A stretch of 64,000 nucleotides of DNA from Gammaproteobacteria bacterium (GTDB taxonomy: Bacteria > Pseudomonadota > Gammaproteobacteria > JAJPIJ01): NCBI GenBank assembly GCA_022072255.1, contig JAJVHZ010000058.1, forward strand, positions 38,828 to 102,827, in the 5' to 3' direction. Numbering within the stretch: the first letter of the stretch is position 1; every line of letters begins with the position of its first letter. Positions 35,959-43,469 of this stretch are shown in pieces. The notes under the pieces are model-generated. The model had not been told where the DNA came from. It saw nothing but the letters and a program-made list of their open reading frames with translations, and made no database searches. The position numbers and the translations under genes were made by a program.

Positions 35959-36276
35959 ATGACTTTGAGAGATGTGAAATTGATGGCGGCGCAGCTCGGG
36001 ACCGACGACCTCCGGAAGCTTGATCAGTGGATCCACGACAGGCTGGATAGGCTCACGCAAGTGGGGCGCGTCGAAAAGAAGTCTCGTCGTGAAGTGATAG
36101 ATGTGGTGAAGAAAGGAAGCTGGACCTATCAGCTCGAAGCTGTGCGTTGCGGAAAAGAAGGGTGCCATTGCAACGATGGGCAAGGCCACGGCCCGTACTG
36201 GTACGGCTACCGCAAAGAGGGCGGTCGCACCATCTCGAAATACATCGGCAAGAATTTGAAGAAAGCGACCACGTGA
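35959..36276 (+). CDS. Small hypothetical protein, Cys/Gly-rich C-terminus
   Basis: 105 residues from the ATG at 35959. A helical N-terminus (LMAAQLGTDDLRKLDQWIHDRLDRL) is followed by YQLEAVRCGKEGCHCNDGQGHGPYWYGYRKEGG, a pattern seen in the DUF6788-like family of small mobile-element proteins. The function is unknown. It ends 20 bp from the converging polymerase gene. Confidence 0.55.
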   Translation: MTLRDVKLMAAQLGTDDLRKLDQWIHDRLDRLTQVGRVEKKSRREVIDVVKKGSWTYQLEAVRCGKEGCHCNDGQGHGPYWYGYRKEGGRTISKYIGKNLKKATT

Positions 36277-36296
36277 GCTTGGCAATTCCGGTGCAG

Positions 36297-38492
36297 TTAC
36301 CGCGTTCCTGTAAATGGAGATACTTCTTTGCCAGCATCCCGCAGCCGCTTCACGTACTCTTCCACGTCGTAGCGTAATTCATCGCTGTCGCCGCCGATCG
36401 TAACACGCCTGGCTTTGTCCTTCGCCTTCGCGTCGGCGATCACGTAGCCGACGCTCTCGCCCGGATGAACGGGGATGCCGGCGTCGCGAAGCTTGCGGGC
36501 GGCGAGCGCCGCGCGCGTCTCCACGGTGTAGTCTTCGATGTCGCGGCTCAAGACCTGCTCGACGATGAGCCACTTGATATCCACCTCTCCGCGTTCAAGC
36601 TCTGCGATCCGCAGCTCCAGAAGTTCGAGCGCCGCTCTCTGCCTCTCGCGGAGATCGTCGAGCGTCCGGGCCTCAGCTAAAATCGCGAGCATCTCTTCCT
36701 GAACCTCCTTGACGTAAAGCGGCGTGTCCCGCCGGCGGTGCGCGAGGCCGCGCGTCTTCAGCGCGCCGTCACTAAAAACGCCGAAGTAACGATTCGGCAC
36801 GGGACGGCCCTCTTTCACCTTTGATGACAGAAAGACGATCCAACGATAGACGCCTTCAAGAGACATCTCGACCTGCGTCTCGGCGGTGATCGCGCCGCAG
36901 AGCGCCCGAAGTTCCTCCTCCGTCGTTCCTGCCTTTGAAATCCACAGGCTGTCGGTCAACGCGTGCAGCATCCGAAATCCGCGCTCCTCGGCGATGTCTT
37001 TGGCGGAGAGTAGCGTCTCCCTGCCGAAAGCTGTGACTGCCTCGTGCGCTTCGATGCGGCCGAATTTCGCGTTTCGGAAGCCCATGTACCCGAAACAACT
37101 TACGAGCATCCACTTGATCGCCGTGCGCCTGGCGTCGTAAACCGCGCGCGCCCGTTCGTCTCCGGCGCCCCGCATCAACTCTTTCAGTTGCCGCCGGCGC
37201 TCGACCAGCGGGGCGAGGGTGAGCGGGATCAGGCCGCGCCGCTTCGTGCAGATGTTGTATTCCGCTTCGGGGACGACCTGGTTATCGCAACAAGAGCAGA
37301 GCACCGTTTCCGGCGAGATGTTGCGCGTCACCATCAGGCTCGGATACATACTCGCATAATCGATCTCGGCCACTCCCTCGAACGCGCCGACTTTCGGCTG
37401 GTAGGTGAGGCCTCCCTTATCCACGGTCAATAGCTGGAGCGCCGTCTTGTATCTTTCCGGTTCTGACTTGCGCCATGGCACGAGGATGCCGTCTTTCACA
37501 GCCCGCTCGATTTCGAGACTTGTCATTGCAGTTCCAGGTGATCGGCGTGCAGCCCGTTGCACGGGCGTTTTGGCGAGCCGAGCCATCTCCAACAACCCTT
37601 CAAGCTGCGTCTCGTGAAAAGCGAAGGAATTTTTGCGGCCAACGTGCCAGCGGCCGAAGAGCGGGTAGCTCGGGCCTTTGTAAATCACCTTGCCATAGCT
37701 CATATACGTGCGGCCCTCGGTCTCAATCTTCCGCTGTGTTTTGACGCGGTCGCGGTCAAGGTGAAGATCTATGCGCTCGCGTTTGGCGAGAGAGAGCAGG
37801 GCAGGGAAGAGAAGCGTATCGCCCCGCTCGCTCAAAATCAGGTCCGGGTCTGCGCGCTCGATCAGTTCATTGAAAGCATGGATGACGCCGGTGCCGCCGG
37901 CGAGATGAAAAACGCTCGTCGCATTGTTCCACTCGACAAGGATGCGGCTCTGCGCTGATAAAGGCTGCATTTTTTCGCCGCGCATCCTGAGGACGGAGAG
38001 CGCCGGCAATTCGTGGTGAAGGTCGTAAGCTGAATTCGTCGCGGCGATCTCGATGACGTTCCCCCATTCATCGGCTTCGCATTCGAGGCGGCAGGTGGGG
38101 AAGAGGCCGTTCAGGTAGAGGTAATACTGCGCGGTCGGAATGTCGAGGTTGTAGAAAGAGATCGCCTGGTCGAGAGTGCCCGCAACCTCGCGCAGCCGCG
38201 GAAGGTTCGATGAATCGGAGACGTTGAGCTGAAGGACTTCAACCTCTTCGCCGGTCCAGAACTCTCGACGCGCTTCCCATCGGCCGCCGGTAACAAAGCC
38301 CCGTCGCCACAGATCGGTAGAAAGCCGCTTCAGCTTCTCCCTCTCTCCGCCGGCGTAAACCACGGGGCTGAACTCGCGCGTGAGCTGGTGAAGCTTTCCG
38401 CCTGTGTCATAAATCCACAGCGCGACCGCCGGACCAAGCTCATCGACATCGAACAGCCATCCATCAATCTTTCGTTTCTTCATTCGGGGCAA
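36297..38492 (-). CDS. Family B DNA polymerase, PolB2-like with altered motifs
   Basis: A 731-residue family B polymerase. Motif A (EIDYASMYPSLM, about 376-386) is intact. Motif B reads KWMLVSCFGY (about 467), where the usual form is KxxxNSxYG. Motif C reads HALTDS (about 510-515) instead of YGDTDS: the second, metal-binding aspartate is kept and the first is leucine. The N-terminal exonuclease-like region lacks a clear DxE, so proofreading is probably absent. NISPETVLC after motif A is typical of archaeal-type PolB. The gene overlaps the small helical gene by 29 bp in one operon with a RecA-like protein. A translesion or mutagenic role is inferred. Confidence 0.85.
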   Translation of the reverse strand: MPRMKKRKIDGWLFDVDELGPAVALWIYDTGGKLHQLTREFSPVVYAGGEREKLKRLSTDLWRRGFVTGGRWEARREFWTGEEVEVLQLNVSDSSNLPRLREVAGTLDQAISFYNLDIPTAQYYLYLNGLFPTCRLECEADEWGNVIEIAATNSAYDLHHELPALSVLRMRGEKMQPLSAQSRILVEWNNATSVFHLAGGTGVIHAFNELIERADPDLILSERGDTLLFPALLSLAKRERIDLHLDRDRVKTQRKIETEGRTYMSYGKVIYKGPSYPLFGRWHVGRKNSFAFHETQLEGLLEMARLAKTPVQRAARRSPGTAMTSLEIERAVKDGILVPWRKSEPERYKTALQLLTVDKGGLTYQPKVGAFEGVAEIDYASMYPSLMVTRNISPETVLCSCCDNQVVPEAEYNICTKRRGLIPLTLAPLVERRRQLKELMRGAGDERARAVYDARRTAIKWMLVSCFGYMGFRNAKFGRIEAHEAVTAFGRETLLSAKDIAEERGFRMLHALTDSLWISKAGTTEEELRALCGAITAETQVEMSLEGVYRWIVFLSSKVKEGRPVPNRYFGVFSDGALKTRGLAHRRRDTPLYVKEVQEEMLAILAEARTLDDLRERQRAALELLELRIAELERGEVDIKWLIVEQVLSRDIEDYTVETRAALAARKLRDAGIPVHPGESVGYVIADAKAKDKARRVTIGGDSDELRYDVEEYVKRLRDAGKEVSPFTGTR

Positions 38493-38763
38493 TCAATGCG
38501 AATCGGTCTTTGGGTTCCACCTCGCCGAGGCGGGCCTTCAATTCCTGAATTTCTTTCTGCATCTCGATCAGCATCAGGAGAAAGATAGACTCCATCGGCT
38601 CGGGCGCGGCGGCCTGGACGGCGGCCTGGATGTTCCGCCGTGCGTGCTCGAAAAGCTGATCGAAATGCTCGCGGTCCTCGGCCCGCAGCGCTCTCCGGAA
38701 CTTTTTGAGCCGGGCTTCCTCCTGTGAAAGCACAATGCTGAATGGTGTCACAGTTCGGCCCAT
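38464..38763 (-). CDS. Small helical protein of the polB operon
   Basis: A 99-residue, highly helical and charged protein (EEARLKKFRRALRAEDREHFDQLFEHARRN, then MQKEIQELKARLGE). It is probably a coiled-coil. It overlaps the polymerase gene by 29 bp and lies 4 bp after the RecA-like gene. A bridging or clamp-adaptor role is a guess from its position. No family is recognised. Confidence 0.65.
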   Translation of the reverse strand: MGRTVTPFSIVLSQEEARLKKFRRALRAEDREHFDQLFEHARRNIQAAVQAAAPEPMESIFLLMLIEMQKEIQELKARLGEVEPKDRFALIAPNEETKD

Positions 38764-38767
38764 AGGG

Positions 38768-39385
38768 TTACGCCAGTAGATGTCTTTCCATCGAGGCGAG
38801 CTGATAGAGCGGGCGGTAATTCGGCATCTCCAGCGTATACGAATGCTCCCCGTCGAGGCGAAAGATGAAATTCGAGGCTTTGTAAAGGTCCTTCAGAAAA
38901 TGGGCGCGCCGCGCGCCTTCGATCTCATGGCTCTCACAGAGCAGGAACGACATGCCCCTGCCGGCAAGCTCGGCCAGCCGCCACAACACCCGGTAAAAGA
39001 GCCTAGCCGCGTCGTTGTGCGACAGGTCTTCGTCCATGAATGTCGAGCAGATGCCCGAAATGACGACCGGCCCGGCCACTTCGTCCGGGTTCAGCCGCTG
39101 GATCAGCTCGTTGAACTGGAAACCGTTGAAAGCGCGGGCCACGAGAATCCGGTTGAGCGCCTCCTCCTGGCGGTGATGGAACTGTCTAGCCAGGCGCGCG
39201 ACCGTATATGGGTTAAAGCGGTTATCACCGCAGATAAAGACGACGGGTTTCTTTTCGCACGCTGTCTCTGCGGCGTAATGCAGAGAGAGGGAAGATGCGC
39301 GTGCGCCGTAGAGGGTGACTCTTCGGGCAGGCGATAGCAGGGCATTCACCGCGCGCGGCGCGGTGCTCAGTGGGAACGTGCGCAT
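38768..39385 (-). CDS. RecA/RadA-like protein without P-loop
   Basis: A 205-residue protein with RecA-family features: VTLYGARASSLSLHYAAETACEKKPVVFICGDNRFNPYTVARLARQ, then LNRILVARAFNGFQFNELI, a pattern like the RadA/Rad51 core. The P-loop position reads YGARASSLS, lacking the GK[ST] lysine, so ATP hydrolysis is unlikely. This resembles ImuA-type RecA-like partners of mutagenic polymerases in overall logic. It is the first gene of the operon. The family call is by pattern, not by search. Confidence 0.65.
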   Translation of the reverse strand: MRTFPLSTAPRAVNALLSPARRVTLYGARASSLSLHYAAETACEKKPVVFICGDNRFNPYTVARLARQFHHRQEEALNRILVARAFNGFQFNELIQRLNPDEVAGPVVISGICSTFMDEDLSHNDAARLFYRVLWRLAELAGRGMSFLLCESHEIEGARRAHFLKDLYKASNFIFRLDGEHSYTLEMPNYRPLYQLASMERHLLA

Positions 39386-39737
39386 GGTGCACCTCCGGAC
39401 GTCGAAGGCGAGCGGACGGGGCTTGATCGCCTTTATCGGGCCGTATTTTCGGGCAACGTTTGTATGAACGACCGCGCCATCTCGGAGGAGAGGCGCGGAC
39501 CGCGAGCGATCTACTCTCGCGTCAATGAATTTGAGAGACGGCCATTGCAGCCGCCTTTCTGCTCACAGCGCTCGGGGCACTTTCGGCGCAGCATGATCAG
39601 CCAGTAAACGAAAAGCGGCCGACAAAATGCCCGCCGCTTGCTTTAATGCTATTAACTATGTTAATAGCATTTCACATCGGTGCAAATTGTTCAAGTGGTT
39701 TGGTCAAGAAAACTGAATAAAGAGGGGAATGCGGGCA
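39386..39737. other. Intergenic region upstream of polB operon
   Basis: About 350 bp between the divergent polymerase operon and the small HTH gene. It contains a perfect 11-bp inverted repeat (39646-39670), described separately. No gene or other structure was recognised. Promoters for both sides should lie here. Confidence 0.5.
39646..39670. promoter_or_regulatory. Perfect 11-bp inverted repeat, probable operator
   Basis: ATGCTATTAAC (39646-39656) and GTTAATAGCAT (39660-39670) with a 3-bp spacer TAT. The arms are exact. It lies between the divergent polymerase operon and the small HTH gene, 67 bp upstream of the latter. It does not match the Escherichia LexA box. It is a strong operator candidate for a dimeric repressor. 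Confidence 0.65.
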
Positions 39738-39959
39738 ATGAACCTCAAGAATTTCGTCTCTGTAAAGCGGGCGGCGGAGATCCATGGCGTGAAGCCTCCA
39801 CGGATCATCGCCATGATCAATAACGGCGACCTGACGCCAATTCATTATGACGGCGGCTACGTCATCGCACGAGCTGAGATCGAAGGGTATGTGCGAAAGA
39901 AGGGTGGCAAGCGACCCGCTCAGAAGCAGGCCGTCAAGAGAGCCATAAAGAAGAAGTAA
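39738..39959 (+). CDS. Excisionase-like small HTH protein
   Basis: 73 residues from the ATG at 39738 (MNLKNFVSVKRAAEI). It shows a MerR/excisionase-like winged helix (FVSVKRAAEIHGVKPPRIIAMINNGDLTPIHYDGGYVIARAEIEGYV) and a lysine-rich tail. It may bind the inverted repeat upstream and control this gene and the polymerase operon. It could instead be a recombination directionality factor. Confidence 0.6.
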   Translation: MNLKNFVSVKRAAEIHGVKPPRIIAMINNGDLTPIHYDGGYVIARAEIEGYVRKKGGKRPAQKQAVKRAIKKK

Positions 39960-40116
39960 TTAGAGGGAAAGGCCTTGTGCGGACGAGACACACTTTACCA
40001 CGATTCGATGGTGCCGAGTACGTGGTTCTGGTGGGGAAATTGAAATCGGTTTATGCCGCGTCTCTTGACGATCGGGTACTAAGCCTTTAGATGCAGCGAT
40101 TAAGGAGATGATCACG

Positions 40117-40527
40117 ATGGACACAACCGAAGTCAGCATTTCAATTGCGAATACACACAAAAGAGTCGGCAAACGCTTGGCTGACGACATCTCGGTAATC
40201 TTTTCAGCTTCAGAAAGACTTTCATCACCTGACGCAGTAGAGTTGATTGTGTGGAATGTTCTTGTAGCATTCTTTGTGAACATTGCGGCCAGTGCCGCTT
40301 ACCCAAAGCTCTCATCGTGGCTTTCAGAAAACGGGCGATTGACGCTCCTTAACTTGCAAGCGGCGGAATCGGAAGTGAACGCGATTGTGATTCTGCATTT
40401 GAAGGCGAATCAGGATCAAGCGCGGCTGCAGATAATTGGTGTGCTAGCGGAACACGGAGTGGGCGAAGACGATCAAGCTCAGATCGCAGACCGTGTAATA
40501 ACGATACTTTCCGAAGAGATGAAATGA
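40117..40527 (+). CDS. Hypothetical protein, first gene of small operon
   Basis: 136 residues from the ATG at 40117, preceded by AAGGAG; an in-frame ATG at 40108 lies too close to that site. It is mostly helical with a hydrophobic stretch (AVELIVWNVLVAFFVNIAASAAY) that could be one membrane helix. No family is recognised. The stop overlaps the next ATG by 4 bp (ATGA). Confidence 0.55.
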   Translation: MDTTEVSISIANTHKRVGKRLADDISVIFSASERLSSPDAVELIVWNVLVAFFVNIAASAAYPKLSSWLSENGRLTLLNLQAAESEVNAIVILHLKANQDQARLQIIGVLAEHGVGEDDQAQIADRVITILSEEMK

Positions 40528-40703
40528 ATGGTTCCGGCACCGATGGTGAACTTTTTCGGCTGGCGCTTTCGGTATTGCAGGAAACCGATCCTGCGCGTTC
40601 CAATGCTTACTTTTTCGATTCGAGCACTGTCCATGTTTACCTGAGTCACGGGGCAAGCCCTTTTGACTTTCTCTCCAATTGCCTCCTCAATCAGGTTGGG
40701 TGA
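40524..40703 (+). CDS. Small overlapping ORF (59 residues)
   Basis: Begins with the ATG at 40524, overlapping the previous stop by 4 bp. The product begins MNGSGTDGELFRLALSVLQE and ends LSNCLLNQVG. It contains STVHVYLSHGASPFDFL, with no recognised domain. The ATGA/TGATG overlaps on both sides support translation by coupling. Confidence 0.5.
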   Translation: MNGSGTDGELFRLALSVLQETDPARSNAYFFDSSTVHVYLSHGASPFDFLSNCLLNQVG

Positions 40704-40855
40704 TGCCGCCAGTAATTTTCGATGATGGTAGAATCTTTGCTCCCAGTCTTCAGCTTGAACGCGTGATAAAGGAGGATTTTGTGAGAGCAGTTCGCCTCAA
40801 ATCAGTGCTGGCGACACTGAAACGCTTGGGGTTTTGCCACCAGGAGCAGCTATGA
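40703..40855 (+). CDS. Small overlapping ORF (50 residues)
   Basis: Begins with the ATG at 40703, formed by the TGATG overlap with the previous stop. The product begins MPPVIFDDGRIFAPSLQLER and ends RLGFCHQEQL, with a short helical middle. No function is recognised. It is supported mainly by the coupled overlaps. Confidence 0.45.
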   Translation: MPPVIFDDGRIFAPSLQLERVIKEDFVRAVRLKSVLATLKRLGFCHQEQL

Positions 40856-41038
40856 AATAATCTGACGCGTCCTAAACCTCTTTTATACCAATCATTTGCC
40901 GTCTATGCTTTTCCAAGATTTCACAGACAAGTCGTTTTCATTTTCTAGCAACCTGTGCGTATTAGCCATTAGGGATGGTGAACGGAGGGGGAGGCTGTAA
41001 GGGCTGCGGAATAAGTGTAGGTGGTTTTGGGAGGAGCA

Positions 41039-41608
41039 TTGCAAAATCTGCTGCGAGCACTGAAGATAGGAGATAATTATCCAAGCCAAGTGCGGTTTGA
41101 CGAATATCTATCAGCATGGTTTCGCAGTCTGTGGGGTCTGAGCTTGGTTCAACCAATGAAAGAACACGGGGCCGCTTTAGTGGAGGTTAATGGTCGGTTG
41201 GCCGTCGCGGCGGCTAGATCGGGTAGCTATATAGCTTTCCCTCTTAAGGATGAGGAAATGCGTGCGAGTGGTTTTCTAGGCTATTTCCATACTCATCCAT
41301 ACGAGGATGCGACGATGGGAGTAGCCTTCAGCCCAGGCGACCTTAGAATCACGATTAGTCGGAAGATGAAGATTTGTGTGGTTCAGAGCGGTGAAGATCT
41401 TTTCATGGTGGCACAGACCCCAGATACGCCGGAGCAGATCGCGGTGGATGAAATTACAGAATCTGAGTTCAATGATCGAGTGGCCTTCTACCAGCGGCTG
41501 GGCCAATCTTGGCAAGAGGCAGTTTTCCAAACCAATCTGCACCTCTGCCGTGAGTACGGGTTCGCTTTTTACGCCGGCAAACTATGTCAGCCGCTCGAAC
41601 GGCGGTAA
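41039..41608 (+). CDS. JAMM-like (MPN+) metalloprotease-fold protein
   Basis: About 189 residues from a TTG at 41039 after GGGAGGAG; a GTG at 41021 is an alternative. The JAMM zinc motif is visible: Glu49 (ALVEVNG), His84 and His86 in FHTHPYE, Ser98 and Asp101 in FSPGDL, matching E...HxH-x(11)-SxxD. Bacterial JAMM proteins cleave isopeptide or ubiquitin-like bonds, cysteine-sulfur carriers or regulatory proteins. No ubiquitin-like, E1 or E2 gene lies nearby. It directly precedes the sigma-factor gene by 17 bp, so the substrate could be part of that regulatory circuit, which is an inference. Confidence 0.75.
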   Translation: MQNLLRALKIGDNYPSQVRFDEYLSAWFRSLWGLSLVQPMKEHGAALVEVNGRLAVAAARSGSYIAFPLKDEEMRASGFLGYFHTHPYEDATMGVAFSPGDLRITISRKMKICVVQSGEDLFMVAQTPDTPEQIAVDEITESEFNDRVAFYQRLGQSWQEAVFQTNLHLCREYGFAFYAGKLCQPLERR

Positions 41609-41625
41609 GGAGGTGGTTAACGTCT

Positions 41626-42354
41626 ATGTCTGGGTCGAGCTTCGATGACCGATACCTCAAGGATGCCGAACGTAAGGCGCGGCTCGCAGGCCAGATTTCG
41701 GAGGGATCAGTACTCGACCAGGAAGCCGCCAGTGCCGTCAAACTAAAGGATGATGAGCATGAGCAGCAGCTAGTTACGGCGGCCCGGGGAGGCGATGGCA
41801 ATGCTTTCGCTCAATTGGTGGCCCGCCATTGGAATCGCGTCTGCATGCTTTGTTACCGCTTCGTATGGAATATGGACGAAGCAGAACGGCTGGCAGGAGA
41901 GGCATGTGATAAGGTCTGGGCGGCGCGTAAGCGTTTGGATCCAGAGCGTCATTTTGGAGCTTATCTAGCCAAGACAGCAGAAAATCATTGCAAGAGCTGG
42001 TTGCGGCAGGAGAAGCGTCGGGGAGCGTTAGCCTGGAGCCAGATGGATTCTACCGACGAGGTAACTGAGGATGAAGATGGAGGGGTCAGTCTCTTAATTG
42101 AAGGGACTGCTGACCCGACTGCAGTGGATCCTAGTATATACGTGCCTCTCAAAATAGCAGTGGAGAGAACTCTTAAGCGGTTGCCTGAGATTCAACGTTA
42201 TGTGCTTTGGTTGCGATACGTATTTGGATATTCGCGGTCGGAGGTCGCTAGCATGGAAGGTTGCACCGAGCAGAACATAGGCTATCACGAACGGCATGCT
42301 AAAGCACGATTCAGCGAATATTTTCTTGAAGAGTGGGGAGAAGTTAAATCTTGA
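41626..42354 (+). CDS. ECF-type RNA polymerase sigma factor
   Basis: 242 residues from the ATG at 41626, with AAGGAGGT at 41607-41614. Region 2 (AFAQLVARHWNRVCMLCYRFVWNMDEAERLAGEACDKVW) and region 4 (LKRLPEIQRYVLWLRYVFGYSRSEVASMEGCTEQNI) are clear, and the extra N-terminal 45 residues are unusual. The linker contains an acidic segment (DEVTEDEDGG). It probably directs expression of the envelope gene cluster that follows. No classical anti-sigma factor follows, although the next proteins include membrane ones. Confidence 0.85.
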   Translation: MSGSSFDDRYLKDAERKARLAGQISEGSVLDQEAASAVKLKDDEHEQQLVTAARGGDGNAFAQLVARHWNRVCMLCYRFVWNMDEAERLAGEACDKVWAARKRLDPERHFGAYLAKTAENHCKSWLRQEKRRGALAWSQMDSTDEVTEDEDGGVSLLIEGTADPTAVDPSIYVPLKIAVERTLKRLPEIQRYVLWLRYVFGYSRSEVASMEGCTEQNIGYHERHAKARFSEYFLEEWGEVKS

Positions 42355-43469
42355 ACGGAAGTGGCAAAGACATGAAATCGCCAATGACTATAGAGCAAAT
42401 TTTCCAGCTAGCTTTGCAGGCAGCCGCCACGCAAATACCACCGCCACCAGGTGCCGAGCGGTTTCGCGTTCAGGATGAAGAACAGACAATGGCTGCGAGA
42501 GCGGGCGCGCCATCGTGGTGGACGCAGAAGCGCGAGCAATTACACAGTGTTTGGGCAATGCTGCGTGATGAACCACCTGCTATTAGTCTTCCCGAATTAG
42601 GTATTGTAGGAGGTGCTGAGGGATATGCGGATGTTCAAGGCAGAACTGTAGTTGAACCGCCCACACCTGCGTTATGTGTTGTTCCAGCTCGCGTGCTGCG
42701 AGAAGACAAAATTGTCAAAGCCCGGGTTGAATTAATGCATAAGCCTGCGGTTGGCAGAGATGGACACCTAGTGCTTAGAGTCCGGGTAGCAGAATCGGGT
42801 TTTAATCCCAGGGAGAGCGCCGAGCTAGTTTTGCTTACTGTTCCGGAAGGGGAGCCACTTGGATCACCACGGTTATTACCGCTCAATCAAGAAACAAAAC
42901 TTATTATGGAGTTACCTTTAGAATTACAGGAAGCGTGGCAAGGAATAAAGAGTTGGGAATGGGAGGAACTTCCATTCCGCTTCATCCTCCGTCCCGTTAC
43001 CGGAACGGCGGAAATTGCTGAAGGTGAGGCTGCTGGTTCAAGTCGGAGGTGGAGGTTGCCTTATGTCTTCAAACTTATCGGATGGATTGCAGAAATGGTT
43101 TGTTCGGTTCTGGGAGTTTGTCGAATGGGAAAAAGCCGCAGGCAACCTACCATCAGAACCTTTGTTCCGTGTGCGAGAGAGCTGGGAGCACTGGTGGGAT
43201 ACAGAGCTATCCTTGGACGAGCGTGGAGACATAGAGCAACTTGCCAGTGTCTTGAGCAAAATGGAGGATGGGCAGAAAGACTTTGCGCATTGGGTGGAAG
43301 AATGGATAGAAGCGCATCTCAAATGGCCTGGGTCAGGACGGTTAGTGCTGATGCAAATGGCGCAGATGCCTTTGTTCGATTACTGGCGAGGAAAGGAGTG
43401 GGAATCTTACCGCGAATACGCCAATCTGATCATTTTGTCACCAGAAGAAGGCCAATGGAGCATAGCTAA
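42351..43469 (+). CDS. Hypothetical protein, 3' part doubtful
   Basis: Begins with TTG at 42351, overlapping the sigma-factor stop by 4 bp and preceded by GGGGAGAAG; an ATG lies at 42372. The first 230 residues look genuine and beta-rich (VVPARVLREDKIVKARVELMHK, LPFRFILRP). After about 43060 the frame overlaps the next gene by 400 bp and reads like out-of-frame translation (arginine- and alanine-rich). A frameshift or readthrough into the next frame near 43050 would fuse the two proteins. No family is recognised; a link to the sigma factor as regulator is possible. Confidence 0.5.
   Translation: MNGSGKDMKSPMTIEQIFQLALQAAATQIPPPPGAERFRVQDEEQTMAARAGAPSWWTQKREQLHSVWAMLRDEPPAISLPELGIVGGAEGYADVQGRTVVEPPTPALCVVPARVLREDKIVKARVELMHKPAVGRDGHLVLRVRVAESGFNPRESAELVLLTVPEGEPLGSPRLLPLNQETKLIMELPLELQEAWQGIKSWEWEELPFRFILRPVTGTAEIAEGEAAGSSRRWRLPYVFKLIGWIAEMVCSVLGVCRMGKSRRQPTIRTFVPCARELGALVGYRAILGRAWRHRATCQCLEQNGGWAERLCALGGRMDRSASQMAWVRTVSADANGADAFVRLLARKGVGILPRIRQSDHFVTRRRPMEHS

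Noticed and set aside
39738..39959. Antitoxin of a toxin-antitoxin pair
   Set aside because: No toxin gene is adjacent, so an excisionase-like HTH is the simpler reading.
42351..43469. Full-length reading of this frame as one protein
   Set aside because: The 3' part looks out of frame and overlaps the well-supported gene at 43063 by 400 bp; only the first 230 residues are trusted.
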